From NCBI RefSeq assembly GCF_014195325.1, contig NZ_JACIBK010000007.1, positions 186,001 to 250,000 on the forward strand: a stretch of 64,000 nt of DNA. Direction: 5' to 3'. Positions 8,175 through 15,869 of the stretch are shown one piece after another. The notes beneath the pieces are model-generated. The model was given only the letters and a program-made list of their open reading frames with translations, was not told where the DNA came from and did no database searches. Both the position numbers and the translations under genes were made by a program. The DNA is from Rhizobium sp. BK650 (GTDB lineage: Bacteria; Pseudomonadota; Alphaproteobacteria; Rhizobiales; Rhizobiaceae). The number at the start of each line of letters is the position of its first letter. Positions within the stretch are counted from its first letter, which is position 1.

Positions 8175-9056
8175 TTACTGCGTATCAAGGTGCTGTTGCG
8201 GGCGCCATTTCGCAAGGCGGTTCTCGATGAGCGTCATGATGAACTCGGCACAGAGTGTGACGACCATGACGAGCAGGATCGCCGCGAACATGCCGGCGGC
8301 GTCGAACGTGCCCTTGGCGATTGAGATCAGCTGGCCGATGCCGAAGCGGGCACCAACGAATTCACCGACGATCGCGCCGATGATGGCGAAACCGAAGGAG
8401 ACATGCAGGCTCGCAAAGATCCAGCTCATTGCCGAGGGAATGACGACCGTGCGCGTGACCTGCCAGTCCGAAGCGCCGAGAATACGTGCATTGGCGATCA
8501 TGTTGCGGTCGGCTTCTCGCACGCCCTGGAAGGCGTTCGCAAAGACGACGAAGAAGACCATGATGAAGGCGAGCGCCACCTTGGACGGCAGGCCGAGGCC
8601 CATGATCATGATGAAGATCGGCGCAAGCACGACGCGCGGGATCGAGTTGATGGCTTTGATGTAGACGGAGAAGATATCCGACAGGAAACGGTTGCGGCCG
8701 AGGCCGATGCCGACGAAGACGCCGGTGATCGAACCCGCAAAGAAGCCGATCAGCGCCTCTTCCATCGTCACCCAGAGGTTATACCAGAGCGACCCTTCGG
8801 TAGTGCCTTCCGTCGCCCATTCGTAAAGGCGTTGAAGCACGCCGCTCGGGCTGGAGTAAAAGAACGGGTCGATCCACTGCATGTTGGAAGAGAGCTCCCA
8901 CATGCCGATGACGAAGACGAGGATAGCGATCTGCCAGAAGCGCACGAGTATGTTGCGCCGGCGTATCGCCTTCATTGCGGAGGCTTCGATCTCGGCATCC
9001 GAGGTGCCCGGGCGAAACAGGGTGGCCGAACCGCCCTCGAAAGTCGTGTGTGCCAT
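8175..9056 (-). CDS. ABC transporter permease, SsuC/TauC (NitT/TauT) type
   Basis: 293 residues with about six membrane segments (for example ILVRFWQIAILVFVIGMWEL near 32-51). The EAA loop for ATPase contact is in GVREADRNMIANARILGASDW, followed by VVIPSAMSWIFASLHVSFG. This class of permease imports sulphonates, taurine, nitrate, thiamine precursors or similar small molecules; the sequence does not say which. It is the last gene of the binding protein-ATPase-permease operon, 12 bases behind the ATPase gene. The N-terminal extension of about 30 residues before the first membrane segment is polar and of no obvious function. Confidence 0.92.
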   Translation of the reverse strand: MAHTTFEGGSATLFRPGTSDAEIEASAMKAIRRRNILVRFWQIAILVFVIGMWELSSNMQWIDPFFYSSPSGVLQRLYEWATEGTTEGSLWYNLWVTMEEALIGFFAGSITGVFVGIGLGRNRFLSDIFSVYIKAINSIPRVVLAPIFIMIMGLGLPSKVALAFIMVFFVVFANAFQGVREADRNMIANARILGASDWQVTRTVVIPSAMSWIFASLHVSFGFAIIGAIVGEFVGARFGIGQLISIAKGTFDAAGMFAAILLVMVVTLCAEFIMTLIENRLAKWRPQQHLDTQ

Positions 9057-9068
9057 GATTTCCTCCCG

Positions 9069-9887
9069 TCAGGCCGCTTCGCTCGCGCGGCGGTAGCTGG
9101 TTTCGACCTCTTCGCGCAGGTCCTCCCAAATCGTCTTGCAGTAGTCGATGAAGCTCTGCTCGTAGCGGATCTCCGAGACGACGCGCGGACGGGGAAGAGC
9201 GATCGGGTAGACAGACTTGACCGTGGCGGGGCCAGCGGTGAGCACATAAACCTTGTCAGCAAGCGCCACGGCTTCTTCGAGGTCGTGGGTGACGAAGACG
9301 ACGGAGGCCTTGCGTTCGGCCCACAGCTTCAACAGTTCTTCATGCATGACCGTGCGGGTCTGGACGTCGAGCGCCGAGAAGGGCTCGTCCATCAGCAGGA
9401 TTTCCGGCTCGTTGATGAAGGTCTGCGCCAGCGAGACGCGCTTGCGCATGCCGCCCGACAGCTGATGGGGGTAGTGATGGAGGAACTTCGAAAGACCGAC
9501 GCGGGCGAGCCAGTCACGGGCGCTTTTTTCAGCCTCGGTGCGCGACTTGCCGCGAAACAACGGGCCGGCCATGACGTTCTCGATGACGTTCTTCCAGGGG
9601 AAGAGCGCGTCGGTCTGGAAGGCAAAGCCGACACGTGGGTCGATGCCGGTGATCGGTCCACCCATCAGGCGAACTTCGCCGGCCGAGGGGCGGGCGAGGC
9701 CCGTCACGAGGTTGAGCGTCGTCGATTTGCCACAGCCGGTCGGGCCGACGACGGCGACGAACTCGCCGCGGGCAACCGTCATGTTGAAATCACGCAAGGC
9801 CGTCAGCGACTTGCCGGTCGGCGAGACGAAACGACGGCTGACATTGATCAACTCGATCGCCGGAATCTGGTTATTGTCCTGTTGCAT
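9069..9887 (-). CDS. ABC transporter ATP-binding protein, SsuB/TauB type
   Basis: 272 residues. Walker A GPTGCGKST at 48-56, Q loop FAFQTDALFPW, signature LSGGMRKR, Walker B ILLMDEPFSALD, switch histidine in VFVTHDLEEAVALAD. The GPTGCGKST and KNVIENV features place it with the NitT/TauT/Ssu ATPases. It energises the permease at 8175 with substrate delivered by the binding protein at 9982. Gene order and spacing (94 bases after the binding-protein gene, 12 before the permease gene) indicate one operon. Confidence 0.93.
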   Translation of the reverse strand: MQQDNNQIPAIELINVSRRFVSPTGKSLTALRDFNMTVARGEFVAVVGPTGCGKSTTLNLVTGLARPSAGEVRLMGGPITGIDPRVGFAFQTDALFPWKNVIENVMAGPLFRGKSRTEAEKSARDWLARVGLSKFLHHYPHQLSGGMRKRVSLAQTFINEPEILLMDEPFSALDVQTRTVMHEELLKLWAERKASVVFVTHDLEEAVALADKVYVLTAGPATVKSVYPIALPRPRVVSEIRYEQSFIDYCKTIWEDLREEVETSYRRASEAA

Positions 9888-9981
9888 GGTGAAACCTGAG
9901 GCGTGCTTTCAGGGCGTGCACGCGATGCCCATGATCGAACGGACGCCGCTTCCGATCTGAGTCGGAAGCGGCGCGACGGCC

Positions 9982-10995
9982 TTACTTGACGTTTTTGACG
10001 AATTCCGTCGTATAGGTCTTGGAAAGGTCGATCTTCTTGCCCTTGACGTTCTTGGAGAATTCCGAGAGCACGGCAAGCACGGTCTTGGGACCGTCTTCCG
10101 GCATGACGCCATCTGGCGTGAACATGCCCTTGCCTTCGTCGAGAGCCTTGATGTAGCCGTCCTTGTCACCGACGTAAAAATCTTTCGGCATCTTGTCGGC
10201 AATATCGGCGGCAGAATGCGTGTTGATGTATTTCAGCGTCTTGACGAAGGCGTTGGCGAGTTTCTGGGCTTCGTCCTTATGCACGTCGACCCAGGCAGTT
10301 TCCATGTAGAGCGAGGCAGCCGGATAGGTGCCGCCGAGTGCCTTGCGAGTTGCTTCCACTGTGCGCATGTCGACGAGAACGCTTGCCTCGCCGGTCTTGA
10401 CTAGGCGCGAGATCGTCGGCTCGGTCGTCATGCCGGCCTGGATCTGGTCCTGTTGCATCGCTGCGATGAAGGTACCGCCGGCGCCCACCGGAACGGTGAC
10501 GACGTCGCCCGGCTGCAGGCCGGCCTTGGACGCCATGAAGAGGGTGAGGAAGTTGGTGGACGAGCCGAGACCGGTGACGCCGAGGGCCTTGCCCTTGAAA
10601 TCGGCCGGCGACTTGATCTCCGGATGCTTGCTCGAAACCATCTCGACTTCGCCCGGTGCCTGGCTGAACTGGACGATGGATTCGACGAACTTGCCCTTGG
10701 CCTGCAGGTCAACGCAATGGTCGTAGAAGCCGACGACGCCTTGGACGGCGCCGGCCAGAAGCTGGTTTTCGGCATCGACGCCGGCCGCTTCGTTCAGCAG
10801 CTCGACGTCGAGCCCTTCGTCCTTGAAGTAGCCGAGCGATTCTGCGAGCTTGGCAGGCAGGTATATCTGCTTCTCATAGCCGCCGACCATGATGGTGATC
10901 TTGTCGGCTGCGTTTGCACTGCTCGCAACAAAGGATGACGCGGCAAGAAGAGCGGAAAAAGCGACGGTGTGAAAAAGGCTGCGTGAAGAACGCAT
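9982..10995 (-). CDS. ABC transporter substrate-binding protein, NMT1/SsuA-like
   Basis: 337 residues from the ATG at 10995, which has a strong GGAGGAGA ribosome site; a longer in-frame ATG at 11025 does not. Signal peptide with core FHTVAFSALLAASSFVASSANA|AD (about 30 residues). The mature protein shows the NMT1/THI5-like fold: KITIMVGGYEKQIYLPAKLA, GYFKDEGLDVELL and GKALGVTGLGSSTNFLTLF. The ligand is unknown; NMT1-like proteins bind pyrimidine precursors, sulphonates, nitrate or aromatic acids. It leads the three-gene operon and is expected to be the most abundant component. Confidence 0.92.
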   Translation of the reverse strand: MRSSRSLFHTVAFSALLAASSFVASSANAADKITIMVGGYEKQIYLPAKLAESLGYFKDEGLDVELLNEAAGVDAENQLLAGAVQGVVGFYDHCVDLQAKGKFVESIVQFSQAPGEVEMVSSKHPEIKSPADFKGKALGVTGLGSSTNFLTLFMASKAGLQPGDVVTVPVGAGGTFIAAMQQDQIQAGMTTEPTISRLVKTGEASVLVDMRTVEATRKALGGTYPAASLYMETAWVDVHKDEAQKLANAFVKTLKYINTHSAADIADKMPKDFYVGDKDGYIKALDEGKGMFTPDGVMPEDGPKTVLAVLSEFSKNVKGKKIDLSKTYTTEFVKNVK

Positions 10996-11284
10996 TGAAA
11001 TCTCCTCCTTATAGTCCAAATGCATCGTCGTCTCGTCACCTTGACCGTGTCTCCTCCACGATGCTGTCCTTTTCTATGAGGTTGAAGCTTTCAACTAGCT
11101 TTCAGGCGATTACTTGTCTGCCCCCAACTGAGCCGTCGACCGAACACCTCGGCCAGCTGAGACAAGCCAAGGTATTTCGCCCGCAGAACGTGAGTTCCGC
11201 GCAATAACGTTCGAGAGGTCATAAGTACGAATCGAATTGGGTCACCGGGCGCCAGAAGTTTCAGGCTCCGCGCCAATCAGGTGG

Positions 11285-12043
11285 TTAGCAGCTCGTCTTG
11301 CCGCAGGCCCGCATGTTCTTTACCTTCTCTTCGAGATCGTCGAGACCAACGGCGCCCGGCACCATTTCGTTGCCGATCACATAGGACGGTGTACCGCTGA
11401 TACCGAGATTGGCTGCAAGCTGATAGGTCGCCTGGACAATGTCATCGTTCGGGCTCTTTTTCATCTCGGCGCGGATCTTATCTTCGCTGACGCCGAGAGA
11501 AGAGGCAACCTGTATTGCGGTGTCTTCGGAGGCGCGGCCATCGCTGCCGAGCAGCGCTACGTGGAAATCGCCGTATTTTTCCGGCGCAAGCCGGCGGAAA
11601 GCATCCGCCACGCGGTGCGCGGCGACTGAATCCGGACCGAGGATCGGGAATTCCTTCAGCACGAAGCGTACATTCTTGTCCTGCTTCAACAGCGTCTGCA
11701 TGTCAGGCAGGGCGTGACGGCAATAGGTACAGTTATAATCGAAGAATTCGACGACGGTGACGTCGCCCTTGGGATTGCCGAGCGACACGTCATTCTTGGA
11801 ATCGAAGATGCCGTCATTGTTGTTCTCGATCGCCATAGTGGCCTTCACCTGCTGGGCCATTTGCTGCTTCTTCTGCAGTGCGTCCTGGACGTCGAGCATG
11901 ATCTCCGGATTTTCGATCAGGTACTGTTTGATGAATTCTCCCAGTTCCTTCTTCTGCTGGTCGTCGAATGCAAACGCCTGAGCCGGAAGGACGATGGAAG
12001 CTGCAAGCGCCAGCACGGTGAGCGTTTTGGAGAAGAAGGTCAT
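11285..12043 (-). CDS. DsbA/ScsC-like periplasmic thiol-disulphide oxidoreductase
   Basis: 252 residues. Signal peptide (1-25, cleavage near AFA|FDD). Residues 27-70 are a charged helical N-terminal segment rich in K, Q and E, like the trimerisation stalk of ScsC/BdbD-type proteins. The thioredoxin fold follows with active site C105-T-Y-C108 in FFDYNCTYCRH and cis-proline in ISGTPSYVIG. A second cysteine pair, C246 and C252, lies at the very C terminus (MRACGKTSC). No DsbB or DsbD gene is adjacent. It may act as an oxidase or isomerase; the stalk argues for the isomerase-like ScsC group. Confidence 0.9.
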   Translation of the reverse strand: MTFFSKTLTVLALAASIVLPAQAFAFDDQQKKELGEFIKQYLIENPEIMLDVQDALQKKQQMAQQVKATMAIENNNDGIFDSKNDVSLGNPKGDVTVVEFFDYNCTYCRHALPDMQTLLKQDKNVRFVLKEFPILGPDSVAAHRVADAFRRLAPEKYGDFHVALLGSDGRASEDTAIQVASSLGVSEDKIRAEMKKSPNDDIVQATYQLAANLGISGTPSYVIGNEMVPGAVGLDDLEEKVKNMRACGKTSC

Positions 12044-12249
12044 GGTATCCTCGTCGTCGGCCGATGGGTTTTCGAAGCGGAAAATACCATCGCCGGGTTA
12101 ATGGGCTGGGATGCGTCGCATCAAAGTACGGCGCGTCGGGCCGCCATCAAACAGGAATTTTCCTCCGATCTGAGCCCTCGCGGGATTGTGATGAGCCGAT
12201 TATTGCGGCAATTGTCTGGCCGTTAGTTTGAGCCAGGCAGGAAGTGATC

Positions 12250-13407
12250 GTGTTTTCCATCTCGAAACGCAGTGAAGTCGAACCATTCCACGCCATGGAT
12301 GTTTTGGCTGAAGCGACGAAACGACGGGCAACCGGTCACCCCGTCATTTCCATGGCCGTCGGCCAACCCTCGCATCCTGCACCTCAAGCAGCCCTTGAAG
12401 CCGCCCGCGCAGCACTCGTCGCAGGACGGCTGGGTTATACGGATGCACTCGGCACAGCGCAGCTCAAACAAGCGCTCGCCCGGCACTATCATGATCGCCA
12501 CGGTCTTGTGATTGATCCTGCGCGTATCGCTATAACGACTGGCTCGTCGGCGGCGTTCAATCTCGCCTTTCTGTCACTTTTCGATGCTGGAGATGCGGTT
12601 GCGATCGCCCGGCCGGGCTACCCCGCCTACCGCAACATCCTCGGTGCGCTTGGTCTTAATGTCGTGGAAGTGCCGGTCACATCAGAAACGCATTTCACGT
12701 TGACGCCAGAAAGCCTCGAAACGATACAAGCGGAAAAGGGTGTCAAGCTGAAGGGCGTGCTCCTTGCAAGCCCTGCAAACCCGACCGGTACTGTGACCGG
12801 CCGCGAAGGTCTGAAAGCGCTTGCAGCCTATTGCGACGCCAACGACATCGCCTTCATTTCGGATGAGATCTATCACGGCCTGACTTTTGCCGGGGAAGAG
12901 ACGAGCGCGCTGGAGCTGACGGACCAGGCAATCGTTATCAACTCCTTCTCCAAATATTATTGCATGACCGGCTGGCGCATCGGCTGGATGGTGCTGCCCG
13001 AGCGGCTGGTGCGCCCGATCGAGCGCGTCGCCCAGAGCCTCTATATCTCACCGCCGGAACTTTCGCAGATCGCCGCCACCGCCGCTCTCGGTGCAAGCGA
13101 CGAGCTCGATGGCGTCAAGGCAAGTTATGCCGCCAACCGTGAACTGCTCCTCGGCCGCCTGCCGAAGATCGGCCTTGCGACCGCCTCGCCCATGGACGGC
13201 GCATTTTACGCTTACGTGGATGTTTCGCGCTTCACCAATGACAGCATGGATTTCGCACGGCGGATGCTGGTCGAGATCAATGTCGCCGCCACCCCCGGCC
13301 TCGATTTCGACCCGGTCGAAGGACCGCGCACCCTGCGCATGTCCTATGCTGGCTCGGAGGCCGAGATCGCCGAGGCGCTGGAGCGCATGGGCGGCTGGCT
13401 GAAATAG
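12250..13407 (+). CDS. class I/II PLP-dependent aminotransferase
   Basis: 385 residues. Fold type I aminotransferase: MAVGQPSHPAP, ITTGSSAAFNLAF (phosphate cup), ARPGYPAYRN, LLASPANPTGTV, FISDEIYHGLTF and the Schiff-base lysine K235 in NSFSKYYCMTGWRIG; C-terminal Arg in GPRTLRMSYA. The GTG at 12250 is preferred because AGGAAG stands five bases upstream; the GTG at 12244 overlaps that site. It stands alone, divergent from the DsbA-like gene and converging on the class II aldolase gene with 7 bases between stops. Substrate unresolved: aspartate/aromatic type by motif. Confidence 0.88.
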   Translation: MFSISKRSEVEPFHAMDVLAEATKRRATGHPVISMAVGQPSHPAPQAALEAARAALVAGRLGYTDALGTAQLKQALARHYHDRHGLVIDPARIAITTGSSAAFNLAFLSLFDAGDAVAIARPGYPAYRNILGALGLNVVEVPVTSETHFTLTPESLETIQAEKGVKLKGVLLASPANPTGTVTGREGLKALAAYCDANDIAFISDEIYHGLTFAGEETSALELTDQAIVINSFSKYYCMTGWRIGWMVLPERLVRPIERVAQSLYISPPELSQIAATAALGASDELDGVKASYAANRELLLGRLPKIGLATASPMDGAFYAYVDVSRFTNDSMDFARRMLVEINVAATPGLDFDPVEGPRTLRMSYAGSEAEIAEALERMGGWLK

Positions 13408-13414
13408 CCGGAAT

Positions 13415-14206
13415 TTAGTTCCGATATTCCGGCGCTTGCCGGTCGAGAACGCGCCTGACGCTTTCGAGATGCCGTCGCGCACTTTCCGGATCGCCTTCAC
13501 GCATCTGCCTCGCCGCCTGTTCGGCGATATCGGTCGGCACGGGGATCAGCGGCCGCCCGGTGCTCATCGCCTTGAGCTGAACCTCTGCGGCACGCTCCAG
13601 ATAGTAGAGGTCGTCCCAGGCTTCGGCGATATTTGGTGCGCAGACCATGACGCCATGGTTCTTCATGAACAGGATGTCCTTGTCGCCGAGCACGGCGGCA
13701 ATCCTGTCGCCTTCGCGTTCATCGAGCGCCAGTCCGTTATAGTTCTCGTCGACAGCGACGCGGCCGTAAAATTTCAGCGCCGTCTGTCCGGCCCAGACGA
13801 AGGGATCACCCTCGACCATGCTGAGCGCTGTGGCATTTGGCATGTGCGTATGGAAGGCAGCACCGACCCGCGGCGACATCTTGTGCAGGCGGGCATGGAT
13901 GAAGAAAGCGGTTGCTTCCGGCACACCATCTCCGGCGACGACATTACCTTCGAAATCGCAGATCAGCAGCGACGAGGCGGTGGCCTCCTGAAAGGCCCAG
14001 CCAAGCCTGTTGACCAGGAAGAGATCGGGATGGCCTGGCACGACGGCGGAGAAATGATTGCAGATACCCTCCTCGAGCCCAAGCTGCGCCGCCATTCTAA
14101 GGCACGCCGCCAGATCGACACGCGCCTGCCAGATTTCTTCCGTATTGAGCGGCAGATTACGCAATATCGCCGGCTGCCCCTTCGCCAGGTTCAGTTCATG
14201 AGCCAT
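13415..14206 (-). CDS. class II aldolase/adducin family protein
   Basis: 263 residues with the class II aldolase fold: GLEEGICNHFSAVVPG, LLICDFEGNVVAGDG, metal ligands in AAFHTHMPNATALS and a third histidine in LFMKNHGVMV. The family includes fuculose-1-P aldolase, ribulose-5-P 4-epimerase and many decarboxylase or aldolase relatives; alphaproteobacterial members this long that lack a sugar-phosphate context are usually unassigned. It follows the HAD gene by 22 bases on the same strand and the pair is divergent from a LysR gene, so it probably belongs to a small catabolic cassette controlled by that regulator. Confidence 0.88.
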   Translation of the reverse strand: MAHELNLAKGQPAILRNLPLNTEEIWQARVDLAACLRMAAQLGLEEGICNHFSAVVPGHPDLFLVNRLGWAFQEATASSLLICDFEGNVVAGDGVPEATAFFIHARLHKMSPRVGAAFHTHMPNATALSMVEGDPFVWAGQTALKFYGRVAVDENYNGLALDEREGDRIAAVLGDKDILFMKNHGVMVCAPNIAEAWDDLYYLERAAEVQLKAMSTGRPLIPVPTDIAEQAARQMREGDPESARRHLESVRRVLDRQAPEYRN

Positions 14207-14228
14207 GTCTTGTCTCCAATCGCATCAA

Positions 14229-14930
14229 TTACATCCAGCCGTTTGCGACAAATAGGCCAGGGACCTTGTCGAGCGTCGGCACGATCTCGTTCGGGCGGTA
14301 ATCGCTGAGCGGCTTCCGTCCCGTGCCCCGATCGACCCAGATCGTACGAAAACCGAGTTCGCGCGCCGCGGCAAGGTCAAGATGCGGGCTGGCGCAGATA
14401 TGCACGAGATCATCGATTCCGATACCGAGCGTCTTCCAGGCATGCCGAAAGATCTGCGGCGATGGTTTGTAGGCCTCGGCTTGTTCCGCTGTGATTACCC
14501 GGTCAACGAAGCCGTCGAGTTGAGCAACATTGCCCCCAATGATCGCGTCGTCCGTATTAGAAATAATGGCAATGCGGAAACCAGCAGCTTTCAGCCTGCC
14601 GAGCGTTTCAACGACTTCTGGAAAGGGAGGCATGCGGCCGATCGAGGATGTCAAAAGATCGGCGTCAGCGGGATCGAACGGCAACCCGAACTCCTTCATG
14701 GCCAGCTCGAGCGCAAGCGCCGTCACTTGTTTGAATGATCGGTGTGGTTTCTGCTCTTCCAGTTGGTGCTCATGACGATCATAGGCGGCGATGAAGGCGG
14801 CCTGGTCGATATCGCGACCTTTGGGCGACAGGATCGCATCCATGGCCGCAAGCAGCCCTTCATCCCATTGGATCAGCGTGCCGTAGCAATCGAAGGTCAG
14901 CCATGTCGGCCGGTTTCCGGAAAGTGTCAT
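14229..14930 (-). CDS. HAD superfamily hydrolase, haloacid dehalogenase type II
   Basis: 233 residues from the ATG at 14930, which has GGAGACC upstream. HAD motif I is LTFDCYGTLIQWD (nucleophile Asp with Tyr rather than a second Asp, as in L-2-haloacid dehalogenases), motif II IISNTDD, motif III lysine in EQAEAYKPSPQIF, and motif IV CASPHLDLAAARELGFRTIWVDRG. Dehalogenase-type HADs hydrolyse 2-haloacids, but close relatives act on other small substrates. It is the first gene of the pair with the class II aldolase and its start lies 57 bases from the LysR promoter region. Confidence 0.9.
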   Translation of the reverse strand: MTLSGNRPTWLTFDCYGTLIQWDEGLLAAMDAILSPKGRDIDQAAFIAAYDRHEHQLEEQKPHRSFKQVTALALELAMKEFGLPFDPADADLLTSSIGRMPPFPEVVETLGRLKAAGFRIAIISNTDDAIIGGNVAQLDGFVDRVITAEQAEAYKPSPQIFRHAWKTLGIGIDDLVHICASPHLDLAAARELGFRTIWVDRGTGRKPLSDYRPNEIVPTLDKVPGLFVANGWM

Positions 14931-14956
14931 CTCTGGTCTCCATGATTTGCCGCATG

Positions 14957-14985
14957 TTGACAAAGATCAGGGTCATTGAGAAATT
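14957..14985 (+). promoter_or_regulatory. possible promoter of the LysR gene
   Basis: TTGACA (14957-14962) is followed after 17 bases by GAAATT (14980-14985). A start of transcription near 14992 would exclude translation from the ATG at 14988 and supports the ATG at 15018. Confidence 0.45.
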
Positions 14986-15017
14986 AAATGTCAAAATCAT
15001 CATCAGTGGGAAATCGA

Positions 15018-15869
15018 ATGAGCTTCGCCTTCGACCTCGATCTTCTTCGCACTTTTGCAGCCGTGATCGACGCCGGCGGCTTTACGCGTGCGGCAGAGCG
15101 CATTCACCTGACGCAGTCCACCGTCAGCCAGCAGATCAAGAAGCTCGAGGTCAATATCGGGCACAACCTGCTTCTGCGGGACAAGTCGACGGGTGGCATC
15201 CAGACCACGGAGGAGGGCGAAGTTTTCTTGAGCTATGCACGACGTCTATTGGCAACGGCAGAAGAGGCGATGGACGTCATGCGAAGGCCCTCTGCACCCA
15301 AGACGGTCAGACTTGGTGTTCCCGAGGACTTCGCCGGCCGCAGGCTCATCGATCTTCTCTCCGGTTTTTCCGCGGCTTCACCGCATATAAGGCTCGATAC
15401 CGTCAGCGGATGGAGCGCCGAGCTTCGCCGTCTCCTTGACGCAGGCGAAATCGACCTGGCGCTGATCAAGCGGGAACCGGGCGATGGCGCCTGTCTGGTG
15501 AGCTGGAAGGAAGATCTGGTCTGGGTCGAGAGCATGAGCCGGCCGGTCAAGGATGAGACAGTGCCGCTCGCGGTTTTTCCTGTTGGATGCATCTATCGGG
15601 AACGGGCGATCCGTTTCATCGAGCGCAGCGGTCGGCGCTGGCGCATTGCCTATACAAGCCAGGGGTTGATGGGCGTGCAGGCTGCGGTCGCTTCCGGTCT
15701 CGGCATCAGCCTGCTGCCGTCAGACGCCGTTCTGCCTGAACATCGTCAGCTTGGAGCGGAAGACGGCTTCGATCCGCAGCCGGCCTCAGAACTTGCACTC
15801 GTCAAAGGAAAGTTGCGCCTCTCAACCGAGAGCCGGTCGCTTGCCGATTTCCTCTCCGCCAATCTTTAG
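15018..15869 (+). CDS. LysR-family transcriptional regulator
   Basis: 283 residues from the ATG at 15018. The winged helix-turn-helix is DLDLLRTFAAVIDAGGFTRA ... HLTQSTVSQQIKKLE, followed by the linker helix and a periplasmic-binding-like effector domain (KTVRLGVPEDFAGRRLIDLL). The start is taken at 15018 because the HTH begins within a few residues, as in most LysR proteins, and a TTGACA promoter element makes the ATG at 14988 unlikely. It is divergent from the HAD-aldolase pair and probably controls it. Its stop overlaps the end of the convergent DUF2778 gene by 4 bases. Confidence 0.9.
   Translation: MSFAFDLDLLRTFAAVIDAGGFTRAAERIHLTQSTVSQQIKKLEVNIGHNLLLRDKSTGGIQTTEEGEVFLSYARRLLATAEEAMDVMRRPSAPKTVRLGVPEDFAGRRLIDLLSGFSAASPHIRLDTVSGWSAELRRLLDAGEIDLALIKREPGDGACLVSWKEDLVWVESMSRPVKDETVPLAVFPVGCIYRERAIRFIERSGRRWRIAYTSQGLMGVQAAVASGLGISLLPSDAVLPEHRQLGAEDGFDPQPASELALVKGKLRLSTESRSLADFLSANL

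Noticed and set aside
8403..9899. 498-codon open frame opposite the ABC permease and ATPase genes
   Set aside because: Spans two well-supported genes on the other strand; His/Asp/Arg-rich shadow composition.
12109..12121. Short palindrome GATGCG-T-CGCATC upstream of the DsbA-like gene
   Set aside because: Six-base arms are expected by chance in GC-rich DNA and no promoter element is aligned with it.
14988..15017. ATG at 14988 as the LysR start
   Set aside because: The best promoter would start transcription after it, and LysR proteins normally begin a few residues before the DLDLLRTF helix, as from 15018.
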